From Comamonas composti DSM 21721 (GTDB lineage: Bacteria; Pseudomonadota; Gammaproteobacteria; Burkholderiales; Burkholderiaceae_C), in assembly GCF_000429845.1 (NCBI RefSeq), contig NZ_AUCQ01000003.1, positions 62,001-126,000 on the forward strand: a stretch of 64,000 nt of DNA. Direction: 5' to 3'. The position numbers and the translations under genes are program-made. Numbering within the stretch: the first letter of the stretch is position 1; every line of letters starts with the position of its first letter. Below are positions 56,785-64,000 of the stretch, one piece after another. A model generated the notes under the pieces. It was not told where the DNA came from, ran no database searches, and saw only the letters and a program-made list of their open reading frames with translations.

Positions 56785-57818
56785 GCTGCGACCTGCAGAC
56801 CGCGCGCACGCGCCATGGTCAGCGCCGTGTCTTCGATCATGTCTTCCTGGCCGCCGACCATGCCACGCCGGCCCAGTTCGACCAGCAGATCGCGCGCAGG
56901 AATGCCGTACTTCTTCTCGGCCCGCTTGGCGAACAGCAAGAAGCTGCCATACACGCCGGCATAGCCCAGGGTCAGCGCGTCGCGGTCCACGCGGATGGGG
57001 AAGTCCATCAGCGGCACCACCAGGTCTTCGGCCACGTCCTGGATCTTCCAGACATCGACACCGGTCTGAATCCCCATGCGCTCACACACGGCCACCAGCA
57101 CTTCCATGGGCGTGTTGCCCGCGCCCGCACCCAGGCCTGCGGCCGCCGCATCGATGCGGTTGGCACCGGCCTCCACGGCGGCAATGGAATTCGCCACGCC
57201 CATGGCCAGGTTGTGGTGGCCATGAAAGCCCAGCTCGGTCTCGGGCTTGAGTGCAGCGCGCACGGCGGCAATGCGTTCCTTGACTTGGTCGGGCAGCAGA
57301 TAGCCCGCCGAGTCGGTCACATAGATGCAGTTGGCGCCATAGCTCTCCATCAGCTTGGCCTGCGTGACCAGGCCCTGGGCGCTGTTCATATGGGCCATCA
57401 TCAAAAAGCCCACGGTGTCCATGCCCAGCTTGCGCGCCTGGGTGATGTGCTGCTCGCTGACATCGGCCTCGGTGCAATGCGTGGCCACGCGGATGGTGGA
57501 AACGCCCAGCGCATGCGCCATCTGCAGATGGTCCACGGTGCCAATGCCCGGCAGCAGCAGGGCCGAAACCTTGGCCTGCTTCATCAGCGGGATCACGGTG
57601 GACAGGTATTCCTCGTCGCTGTGCGCCGGGAAACCGTAGTTGACCGAGGCGCCGCCCAGGCCATCGCCGTGCGTGACCTCAATCAGCGGCACGCCGGCCG
57701 CATCCAGGCCCTGGGCCACGCTTTTCATCTGTTCCAGCGTCATCAAATGGCGCTTGGGGTGCATACCGTCACGCAGCGTCATGTCGTGGACGGTGATCTT
57801 CTTGCCTTTGAGTTCCAT
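56781..57818 (-). CDS. dmpG: 4-hydroxy-2-oxovalerate aldolase
   Basis: A 345-residue DmpG/MhpE aldolase. The TIM barrel starts [15 protein letters not shown] with catalytic Arg16, metal Asp17 and His20, and has the metal histidines in [15 protein letters not shown]. The C-terminal communication domain completes the channelling complex with DmpF. It splits 4-hydroxy-2-oxovalerate to pyruvate and acetaldehyde. It is 12 bases after dmpF and overlaps the next gene by four bases. Confidence 0.97.
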   Translation of the reverse strand: MELKGKKITVHDMTLRDGMHPKRHLMTLEQMKSVAQGLDAAGVPLIEVTHGDGLGGASVNYGFPAHSDEEYLSTVIPLMKQAKVSALLLPGIGTVDHLQMAHALGVSTIRVATHCTEADVSEQHITQARKLGMDTVGFLMMAHMNSAQGLVTQAKLMESYGANCIYVTDSAGYLLPDQVKERIAAVRAALKPETELGFHGHHNLAMGVANSIAAVEAGANRIDAAAAGLGAGAGNTPMEVLVAVCERMGIQTGVDVWKIQDVAEDLVVPLMDFPIRVDRDALTLGYAGVYGSFLLFAKRAEKKYGIPARDLLVELGRRGMVGGQEDMIEDTALTMARARGLQVAA

Positions 57819-57830
57819 GTTGTCTCTCCT

Positions 57831-58754
57831 TCAGGCGGCTACGGGGGCCATGGGTGCCAGCGTGAGCTTGCCGGCCAGCATTTGTTCGGCAAACATCTCG
57901 GCCGTGCGCGCGGCGGCGGCGGTCATGATGTCCAGATTGCCTGCGTACTTGGGCAGGTAGTCGCCCAGGCCTTCGACCTCCAGGAAGACGGAGACGCGCT
58001 TGCCGTCGAACACCGGGCCGTTGACCAAGCGGTAGCCGGGCACGTATTTCTGCACCTCGGCCAGCATCTGGTGGATGGAGGCGGTGATGGCGGCCTGGTC
58101 GGGCGCGTCCTCGGTCAGGCAGTGCACGGTGTCGCGCATCATCAAAGGGGGTTCGGCCGGGTTGATGACGATGATGGCCTTGCCTTTTTTGGCGCCGCCC
58201 ACCTTTTCCACCGCACCGGCCGTGGTTCGCGTGAATTCATCGATGTTCTTGCGTGTGCCCGGTCCTACGGACTTGGAGGACACGGTGGCCACGATCTCGC
58301 CATAGGCCACGGCCTGCACACGGCTCACCGCCGCCACCATGGGGATGGTGGCCTGACCACCGCAGGTGACCATGTTCACATTCATGGCGCCGCTGCCCAG
58401 GTGCTGCATCAGGTTGACCGGGGGCACGCAGAAAGGGCCTATGGCCGCCGGCGTGAGGTCGATCATCAGCGCGCCCTGCTCGTTGACCTTGCGCGAGTTC
58501 TCGGCATGCACATAGGCGCTGGTGGCGTCGAATACGATTTGCACGCCATCGGCCTGCATATGTGGCAGCAGCCCATCCACGCCCTCGGCTGTGGTCTTGA
58601 TGCCCATTTCACGCGCCCGCTTGAGGCCATCGGACTCGGGGTCTATGCCCACCATCCACACCGGCTCCAGCACCGGGCTGCGCTGCAGCTTGGCCAACAG
58701 ATCGGTGCCGATATTGCCCGGCCCTATCAGCGCACATTTGATTTTTTGACTCAT
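57831..58754 (-). CDS. dmpF: Acetaldehyde dehydrogenase (acylating)
   Basis: A 307-residue enzyme. It has the NAD-binding start [18 protein letters not shown] and catalytic Cys131 ([12 protein letters not shown]). It converts acetaldehyde passed from DmpG to acetyl-CoA using NAD+ and CoA. The ATG at 58754 is canonical; the longer open frame reads through a family II repeat. It is in line with dmpG, while a repeat in reverse orientation separates it from dmpE. Confidence 0.97.
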   Translation of the reverse strand: MSQKIKCALIGPGNIGTDLLAKLQRSPVLEPVWMVGIDPESDGLKRAREMGIKTTAEGVDGLLPHMQADGVQIVFDATSAYVHAENSRKVNEQGALMIDLTPAAIGPFCVPPVNLMQHLGSGAMNVNMVTCGGQATIPMVAAVSRVQAVAYGEIVATVSSKSVGPGTRKNIDEFTRTTAGAVEKVGGAKKGKAIIVINPAEPPLMMRDTVHCLTEDAPDQAAITASIHQMLAEVQKYVPGYRLVNGPVFDGKRVSVFLEVEGLGDYLPKYAGNLDIMTAAAARTAEMFAEQMLAGKLTLAPMAPVAA

Positions 58755-58780
58755 CACTTGTCTCCAGTCTTGAAATAGCA

Positions 58781-58886
58781 CCCCCTGAGTCGCTGCGCGC
58801 CTTCCCCCTCTCTCGCTTCGCGGGAGGGGGACGACAGCCTCGCTGCGGGGCGGCCCTTGCTCGCTGTCCCTGGCCTTGGAACGCGC
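58781..58886 (-). repeat. Intergenic repeat family II, copy 3 (inverted)
   Basis: On the plus strand it reads CCCCCTGAGTCGCTGCGCGC, CTTCCCCC, GGGGGACGACAGCCTCGCTG and CGGGGCGGCCCTTGCTCGC, the reverse complement of the other four copies. It lies between dmpF and dmpE. Confidence 0.75.
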
Positions 58887-58918
58887 CCGTTCATGCGACC
58901 TGGGGGCAGGTTTGACGC

Positions 58919-59701
58919 TTAAACAAACCTCACAGAGCAACTACCTATTCCGCCTATGGTCACGCGCAGGTTGTCCCCGGCCTTGACCGGCACCATGGCG
59001 GCCAGCGAGCCGGAGAGCACGACTTCGCCGGCCTCCAGCGCGATGCCGTGGGCACCCAGGGTGTTGGCCAGCCAGGCCACGGCATTGGCAGGGTGGCCCA
59101 GGGCTGCGCTGCCTGCGCCCGTGGCCACGATCTCGCCGTTTTTCTCCAGCACCATGCCGCAGGTGGCCAGGTCCACATCGCGCGGGTCGACCAGGCGATC
59201 GCCCAGCACAAAGACGCCGCAGCTGGCGTTGTCGGCCACTGTGTCCTGGATCTTGATCTTCCAGTCGCGGATGCGGGAGTCGACGATCTCGAAGCAGGCC
59301 ATCACGCCCTCGGTGGCGGCCAGCACATCGGCGGCCGTCACGCCTGGACCCTGGAGCGTCTTCTTCAGCACAAAAGCAATCTCGCCTTCGGCCTTGGGCT
59401 GTATCAGGCTGCTCGCCGGCACGGCCTCGCCCTCGTTGAAGACCATACCGTCGGTGAGCCAGCCAAAGTCGGGCTGGAACACGCCCAGCATGTCCATCAC
59501 GGCCTTGGAGGTCACGCCGATTTTTTTGCCCACCACGCGCTCACCGGCCTCCAGGCGGCGCGCCAGCATGCGCTGCTGTATGGCGTAGGCGTCATCGATG
59601 GTGATGTCGGGGTAGCGGTTGCTCAAAGGCTCGACCACCTTGCATTCACGCAGGGCCGCATACAGCTCGTCGCCCAGGGAGTGCTGCAGTTCAGTGTTCA
59701 T
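58919..59701 (-). CDS. dmpE: 2-oxopent-4-enoate (2-hydroxypenta-2,4-dienoate) hydratase
   Basis: A 260-residue hydratase of the DmpE/MhpD type. It has [38 protein letters not shown] and [20 protein letters not shown], then [10 protein letters not shown]. It adds water to give 4-hydroxy-2-oxovalerate for DmpG. It is paralogous to dmpH in this window. It lies between two family II repeats. Confidence 0.96.
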   Translation of the reverse strand: MNTELQHSLGDELYAALRECKVVEPLSNRYPDITIDDAYAIQQRMLARRLEAGERVVGKKIGVTSKAVMDMLGVFQPDFGWLTDGMVFNEGEAVPASSLIQPKAEGEIAFVLKKTLQGPGVTAADVLAATEGVMACFEIVDSRIRDWKIKIQDTVADNASCGVFVLGDRLVDPRDVDLATCGMVLEKNGEIVATGAGSAALGHPANAVAWLANTLGAHGIALEAGEVVLSGSLAAMVPVKAGDNLRVTIGGIGSCSVRFV

Positions 59702-59799
59702 AGGAAAGGCTCACAGAAAACAAAGAAGGGAAAAGTCGTGATGTTTGCAACTCAGGCTTCTGGTCAGGGCGCAGCGCTTGAACCAGCACACCCCAACTC

Positions 59800-59895
59800 A
59801 GAGACACCGCGCAAGGGCCGCCCCGCCGCGCCGGTGTCGTCCCCCTCCGGCGCGCAGCGCCTAAAGAGGGGGAAGGCGCGTAGCGCCTCAGGGGG
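59800..59895 (+). repeat. Intergenic repeat family II, copy 4
   Basis: AGAGACACCGCGCAAGGGCC, GCCCCGCCGCGCCGGTGTCG, TCCCCCT, GGGGGAAGGCGCGTAGCGCC and TCAGGGGG. It ends three bases before the dmpC stop. Confidence 0.75.
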
Positions 59896-59898
59896 TGC

Positions 59899-61353
59899 TT
59901 ACAGCTTTATGCAAACGTTCTTCAGCTCCGTATAGAACTCCAGCGAATGCACGCCGCCCTCGCGGCCTATGCCCGATTGCTTGGCGCCGCCAAAAGGCGT
60001 GCGCAGATCGCGCAGAAACCAGCTGTTGACCCAGGAGATGCCCACGTGCATGCGCTGGGCCACGCGGTGGGCGCGGGCCAGGTCCTGCGTCCAGATGGCA
60101 CTGGCCAGGCCGTAGACGTTGTCATTGGCCTTGGCCAGCACCTCCTCTTCGGTATCGAAGGGGGCGATATGGCAGCAGGGGCCGAAGATTTCTTCCTTGA
60201 TGACGCGCGCCGTCTCGGGCAGGCCGGTCCAGATCGTGGGCTGCACCCAGGCACCGTCCGCATACTGGGTGCCCAGGTCGGGCACACCGCCGCCGGTGAC
60301 CACGGTGGCGCCTTCCTGCACCGCCAGCTGGTAGTACGACAGCACCTTGGCCTGGTGCTCCTTGCTGATCAGCGGGCCCAGCTTGGTGTCGGCGTCTTCG
60401 GGCACACCGATCTTCCAGCCCTCGATCTGCTGCTTCAGCGCGGCCACAAAACGCTCATACAAGGGGCGCTCCACATAGACGCGCTCCGTGCCCAGGCAGA
60501 CCTGGCCGCTGTTGACAAAGGCCGAGCGCAGCGTGCCTTCGATGGCGGCGTCGAAATCGCAGTCAGCAAAGACGATGGCAGCGTTCTTGCCCCCCATCTC
60601 CAGGCTCACGGGGCGTGCGCCCTTGGCTGCCGCCTTCATGATGGCCTCGCCGGTGCGTGTTTCACCGGTAAAGGTGATGGCATCCACGCCGGGGTGGCTG
60701 GTGACGAACTCGCCGGCCGAATCGGGGCCGAAACCATGGACCACGTTGTAGACGCCGGGCGGAATGCCGGCCTCGTTCATGACCTCGCCCAGCAGGGCTG
60801 CGGTCTGGGGCGATTCTTCGGAAGGCTTGACCACCACGGTGTTGCCGCAGGCCAGGGCCGGCCCCACCTTCCAGGTCATCAGCAGCAGGGGCAGATTCCA
60901 GGGGCAGATCACGCCCACCACGCCCACCGGGCCGCGGTGGCCGTAGTTGATGGCGCCGCGCCCGTCGGGCGTGGCCATTTCAAAGAACTCCGTGGGCACG
61001 TTCTTCACCACGTCGGCAAAGATTTTGAAGTTGGCCGCACCGCGCGGAATGTCGATATGGCTGGCCACGCTGCGTGGCTTGCCCGTGTCCGCACATTCGG
61101 CGGCCAGGAATTCCTCGAAGCGACGGTTGATGCCATCGGCCACGGCATAGAGTTTTTCCACGCGCTCGGCCACGCTCATACGGCCCCAGGGCCCGTGGAG
61201 CGCTGCGCGCGCTGCGGCCACGGCGGCATCGACTTCGCTGCGGCCGGCCTCATGCACCTTGGCAATCACCTGGCCCGTAAGCGGTGAGTGCTTGTCGAAG
61301 CTGCGCCCCGTGGCAACGTAGGCACCGTTGATGAAGTTCTGGATGTCTTTCAT
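59899..61353 (-). CDS. dmpC: 2-hydroxymuconic semialdehyde dehydrogenase
   Basis: A 484-residue aldehyde dehydrogenase. Catalytic Glu252 (LEMGGKN) and Cys286 (NSGQVCLGTERVY) are present, with NAD-binding FTGETRTGEAIMKAA. The start MKDIQNFINGAYVATGRSFD and overall pattern fit DmpC/XylG. It oxidises 2-hydroxymuconic semialdehyde to 2-hydroxymuconate. The ATG at 61353 has an AGGAAG site. It is the first gene of the pathway unit, divergent from the broken LysR gene. Confidence 0.95.
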   Translation of the reverse strand: MKDIQNFINGAYVATGRSFDKHSPLTGQVIAKVHEAGRSEVDAAVAAARAALHGPWGRMSVAERVEKLYAVADGINRRFEEFLAAECADTGKPRSVASHIDIPRGAANFKIFADVVKNVPTEFFEMATPDGRGAINYGHRGPVGVVGVICPWNLPLLLMTWKVGPALACGNTVVVKPSEESPQTAALLGEVMNEAGIPPGVYNVVHGFGPDSAGEFVTSHPGVDAITFTGETRTGEAIMKAAAKGARPVSLEMGGKNAAIVFADCDFDAAIEGTLRSAFVNSGQVCLGTERVYVERPLYERFVAALKQQIEGWKIGVPEDADTKLGPLISKEHQAKVLSYYQLAVQEGATVVTGGGVPDLGTQYADGAWVQPTIWTGLPETARVIKEEIFGPCCHIAPFDTEEEVLAKANDNVYGLASAIWTQDLARAHRVAQRMHVGISWVNSWFLRDLRTPFGGAKQSGIGREGGVHSLEFYTELKNVCIKL

Positions 61354-61393
61354 GGTTTTCTTCCTGTCACGCATGCTTTTGCAGCAACGATAA

Positions 61394-61424
61394 ATTCGGT
61401 GTTCAATACTGTCCAATACTGAAT
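61394..61424. promoter_or_regulatory. Dyad and paired direct repeats between dmpC and lysR
   Basis: ATTCGGT (61394-61400) and ACTGAAT (61418-61424) form an inverted pair. Inside it CAATACTG occurs twice (61404-61411, 61414-61421), ten bases apart, which is one DNA turn. This layout suits a LysR-type activator site for dmpC. Confidence 0.5.
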
Positions 61425-61465
61425 TTTCTAAAATCAATACCTGCAAGGTATCAAGGAGCCGCCCC

Positions 61466-62362
61466 GTGGACTTGAGGCAGATGAGGTACTTTCTGGCGCT
61501 GGCAGAGGAGCTGCATTTCGGCCGTGCTGCGGCCCGGCTGCATATGGCCCAGCCACCGCTGACGCGGCAGATCCGCGCCATCGAGGAGGAATTGGGCACG
61601 GCGCTGTTTGTGCGCACGCCCAAGGGCGTGGAGCTGACGGTTGCAGGCTAGGCCCTGCTGGACGAGGTACCCAACATCCTGTCGCTGGCCCAGCGCGCCC
61701 GCGAGCGCACGCAAAGAGCCGGTCAGGGGCTGACGGGCCAGTTGGACGTGGGGATTTTTGGCTCCGGCGTGCTGGATGTGATTCCGCGCCTGCTGGCAGC
61801 GTTTCACCAGGCCAGGCCCGAGGTGCGTATCGCGCTGCACAACCAGACCAAGGACGAGCAATTGCAGGCGCTGCGCGAACGCAGAATCACCATTGGCTTC
61901 AACCGGCTGGTGCCGGCAGAGCCAGACATCAGCGTGCAGACCGTGCTGAAAGAAGCCCTGGTCGTGGGCCTGCCGGCCACGCACAGGCTGTGCGCACGCG
62001 AGGAGGTGACGCTGTCCGAGCTCGACAACGAGCCCATGATCCTCTACCCCAATCTCTCGCTGCATGGCCTGGCCCAGGAGGTCAGCAATGCCTTCCACCG
62101 CGAGGGCCTGCGCCTGAACGTGGCCCAGTCGGTGGAAGATGTGCTGACCTGCGTGGCCCTGGTGGCGGGCGGGTTTGGCGCCTGCATCACCACGCGCTCG
62201 GCCACCAGCTTGCGCCTGCCGGGCGTGGAATACCGGCCGCTGCGCTCGCGCCATTTGCGCGACATCGAGCTCAGCTGCCTGTACCGCAGCGACGATGCAT
62301 CGCCGGTGCTGGCGGCCTTTCTGGACGTGGTGCGCACCTTTCCAGGCCAGGACAAAGCCTAG
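61466..62362 (+). pseudogene. LysR-family regulator of the meta-cleavage cluster, interrupted by an in-frame TAG
   Basis: A 298-codon LysR gene. The GTG start at 61466 follows an AAGGAG site; the HTH reads [20 protein letters not shown]. At 61649-61651 the frame meets TAG after ELTVAG, and continues in the same frame with ALLDEVPNILSLAQRARERT and the whole effector domain to 62362. Other LysR proteins of this type read AG-x-ALLDE, so one sense codon (CAG or AAG) is the likely ancestor. Either it is a recent nonsense mutation or a sequencing error. The N-terminal 61-residue fragment alone holds the HTH. Divergent from dmpC. Confidence 0.85.
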
Positions 62363-62390
62363 GCCTGGAAAGACAGGCAAGCGCCAGGCT

Positions 62391-62843
62391 TTAGCCACCT
62401 TGCTGGTCCTTGCCCAGACCCAGGGCCTGCAGGCCGGCGCCGGCAATGATTTCGTCCTGCTGCTCGCTGCCGCCGGACACCCCTATGCCGCCGATGCGTG
62501 CGCCCTCCACCACGATGGGCAGCCCGCCGCCAAAACCCACAAAGCGCGGACGCAGGGCCAGACCCTGGCGCACGGCCGGCGAATGCTGCGCCAGGGCCTC
62601 ATGCCACAGGCCCGTGGCCAGACCAAAGCTCACGGCCGTATAGGCCTTGTCCGTGGCGATGTCCATGGAGTGCAGGGGTGCGCCCGTCATGCGCACAAAC
62701 GCGGCCTGTACCCCGGCCGCATCCACCACGGCCACATTGACACGCACGCCCAATTCCACGGCCTTGGCCACGGCCGCAGCCACGGCCCGCAAGGCGGCGT
62801 CGGTGCGGATCACGGGTTGGGAAGCCATCAGGGAGTCCGGCAT
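62391..62843 (-). CDS. GlcG/HbpS-family (DUF336) heme-binding-like protein
   Basis: A 150-residue GlcG/HbpS-like protein. It has NVAVVDAAGVQAAFVRMTGA, then SMDIATDKAYTAVSFGLATG and the glycine-rich FGGGLPIVVEGARIGGIGVS with SGGSEQQDEIIAGAG. The family includes heme- and corrin-binding proteins, and members often occur next to aromatic catabolism genes. The ATG at 62843 is preceded by a GAGGAGG site, so the longer frame is rejected. It is 11 bases after the outer-membrane gene. Function unknown. Confidence 0.87.
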   Translation of the reverse strand: MPDSLMASQPVIRTDAALRAVAAAVAKAVELGVRVNVAVVDAAGVQAAFVRMTGAPLHSMDIATDKAYTAVSFGLATGLWHEALAQHSPAVRQGLALRPRFVGFGGGLPIVVEGARIGGIGVSGGSEQQDEIIAGAGLQALGLGKDQQGG

Positions 62844-62854
62844 GGCAGGCCTCC

Positions 62855-63745
62855 TCAAAAAGCTTTGACTACGGTGAAACGCACCAGCGAGCCCTTGGGC
62901 ATGGCACCCGTGCCGGCCGTGGCGCTGACCTCCTTGTAGACCGCGCCCTTGAGGAAGACGCCCGCACCCTGTATCGGGTAGACCAGCTCGGCCCCCACGG
63001 CATGGCGCGAGGAATGCTTGCCCGTGGCACCCGGGCCTTTGTCATCGCTGATCTGCCACTGGCTGTAGCCCACCAGGCCGGCTTGCACGGCGCCGAAATG
63101 CTTGCCCAGGCCCCATTCCAGCGTCACCTGGTTGCCATTGCGAAAGCCCATATCGTTCTTTCCGTTGCGCTCGAAACGCATCAGGCCCGAGGCCGAGATG
63201 GTCTTGGCAGCGTCGAAGTAATAGGTCAGGCCGCCGGTAAGCATGGTGCTTTTGTAGCCCTTGCCCGGCGAGGCCGGGGCGCGGCTGCTGGCCGAGTCCA
63301 GCCAGATACCGGCACCGGCCACGGCGTCCCACTGCGGGCCATGCCAGCCCAGCACCAGCGGACCCAGATAGACGTCGCCCACACCGGAGCGGCTGTCGGA
63401 AATGCCGGCCGCATTCACCGTGAGCGAGGTACGCATCACCGGCACGATGGCCTCCATACCGTAGTCCGCGCCCAGCAGCTTGTAGTTGGTGATCCAGACA
63501 AAGCGGTTGGCCAGGGCAGTCACGGTTCCACGGTTGTGGCCGGGCAGGTTGTCACTGCTCCCCGGCGCGCGGAAGTCGTTGATGTTGTAGTTGACCATAT
63601 AGCCCAGGTAGTACACGCCGGGCGGCGGCACGCTGGGGCCTTGCATGCCCTCCACACCGGGGACGTAATGGCCTTCGGCCTGCACAGCCGTCGCTGCCAG
63701 CGTGCCCAACAGGGCCAGGGCAGCAGATGCAATCTTGTGGTTCAT
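62855..63745 (-). CDS. Outer-membrane protein of the phenol-degradation meta-pathway family (SphA-like)
   Basis: A 296-residue protein with signal peptide MNHKIASAALALLGTLAATA ending VQAEG. It continues GHYVPGVEGMQGPSVPPPGV, typical of the family named transporter, MetA-pathway of phenol degradation (Phenol_MetA_deg), a beta-barrel predicted for the outer membrane. It ends with a beta-strand closing in Phe. It is upstream of the GlcG-like gene, same strand. Suggested role: entry of hydrophobic aromatic substrates. Confidence 0.88.
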   Translation of the reverse strand: MNHKIASAALALLGTLAATAVQAEGHYVPGVEGMQGPSVPPPGVYYLGYMVNYNINDFRAPGSSDNLPGHNRGTVTALANRFVWITNYKLLGADYGMEAIVPVMRTSLTVNAAGISDSRSGVGDVYLGPLVLGWHGPQWDAVAGAGIWLDSASSRAPASPGKGYKSTMLTGGLTYYFDAAKTISASGLMRFERNGKNDMGFRNGNQVTLEWGLGKHFGAVQAGLVGYSQWQISDDKGPGATGKHSSRHAVGAELVYPIQGAGVFLKGAVYKEVSATAGTGAMPKGSLVRFTVVKAF

Positions 63746-63812
63746 GTCTATCTTTCAGGTGGGTTCACAGATGTCTCAGGGGTCGGCAAAAACGCTGCGC
63801 CTTGGCAAGCAG

Positions 63813-63847
63813 CCCTCACCCCCACCCTCTCCCCAAAGGGGCGAGGG
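63813..63847 (+). repeat. CCCTCACCCC...CCCTCTCCCC hairpin repeat
   Basis: CCCTCACCCCCA is followed by CCCTCTCCCC-AAA-GGGGCGAGGG (63825-63847), a ten-pair stem with one G-U pair. This motif occurs between genes in many proteobacteria. Here it adjoins the last family II repeat. Confidence 0.65.
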
Positions 63848-63870
63848 AGCAAAGCCAGGGGCGCTGCGCC

Positions 63871-63996
63871 AAAAACCGGCGCGGCCCAAGGTCAGGGACA
63901 GCGAGCAAGGGCCGCCCCGCAGCGAGGCTGTCGTCCTCCTGCCCGCAACGCGCAGCGGTGCGAGAGCGGGGGGAAGGCGCAAAGCGCCTCAGGGGG
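63871..63996 (+). repeat. Intergenic repeat family II, copy 5
   Basis: AAAAACCGGCGCGGCCCAAG, GGGACAGCGAGCAAGGGCCG, CCCCGCAGCGAGGCTGTCGT, GGGGGGAAGGCGCAAAGCGC and CTCAGGGGGG. It is the longest copy, and by analogy with copies 1, 2 and 4 a minus-strand stop codon is expected just beyond the right window edge. Confidence 0.75.
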
Positions 63997-64000
63997 GTGT

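Overview
The window is GC-rich, densely coded betaproteobacterial chromosome. Gene types and order suggest the family Comamonadaceae, most likely Comamonas or a close relative. Supporting points are a split N-terminal MetH, the mnmG-rsmG-parA-parB block with parS sites, several tripartite-tricarboxylate (Bug/TctC) receptors without their permeases, a hut cluster of the HutF/HutG type, and a dmp/aph-type meta-cleavage lower pathway. The genus call is an inference from memory of these families; no database search was made. No rRNA, tRNA, CRISPR array, transposase or phage gene was seen.

Layout. 1-2.9 kb: end of a branched-chain amino acid ABC transporter operon (livG-livH-livM, minus strand, livM cut by the window edge), divergent from a TetR regulator with a histone-H1-like Lys/Ala tail. 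2.9-8.3 kb: copZ-cueR copper operon with its operator, a chemoreceptor, an old-yellow-enzyme reductase, a beta-class glutathione transferase and an FMN reductase. 8.3-15.1 kb: chromosome housekeeping and segregation block (mnmG, rsmG, parA, an alpha/beta-hydrolase-like gene, parB) with four parS-like palindromes and one LuxR-type regulator. 15.2-23.4 kb: metH N-terminal module, a complete RND efflux operon, divergent soxR with a MerR-type 19-bp-spacer promoter, and a MarR regulator. 23.4-31.2 kb: MarR/Bug/sulfatase, alkB, then LysR/Bug/CoA-transferase/porin.

31.3-44.0 kb is one long minus-strand histidine-utilisation unit: NMT1-type ABC transporter (binding protein, permease, ATPase), hutC, hutH, hutU, hutD, hutI, an FAD-linked oxidase, hutF, hutG. 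It degrades histidine through urocanate, imidazolonepropionate, formiminoglutamate (HutF) and formylglutamate (HutG). Two near-identical HutC-like sites lie before the transporter and before hutH. 44.4-49 kb: recQ, then a MarR regulator divergent from an amidohydrolase and a Bug receptor across a perfect 20-bp palindrome.

49.1-53.1 kb is a Fur-box-controlled TonB receptor followed by an EF-hand lipoprotein and a DUF4198 protein. 53.1-61.4 kb is a minus-strand meta-cleavage lower pathway: dmpC (hydroxymuconic semialdehyde dehydrogenase), dmpE (hydratase), dmpF (acylating acetaldehyde dehydrogenase), dmpG (aldolase), a type-1 periplasmic binding protein, dmpH (decarboxylase), a Bug receptor and a 4-oxalocrotonate tautomerase. 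It would convert ring-cleavage products of catechol to pyruvate and acetyl-CoA. The divergent LysR gene carries an in-frame amber stop. A GlcG/HbpS-like gene and an outer-membrane phenol-degradation protein follow. Five copies of an approximately 100-bp intergenic repeat occur only in this last 10.6 kb, and a second dispersed repeat family appears in five intergenic gaps elsewhere.
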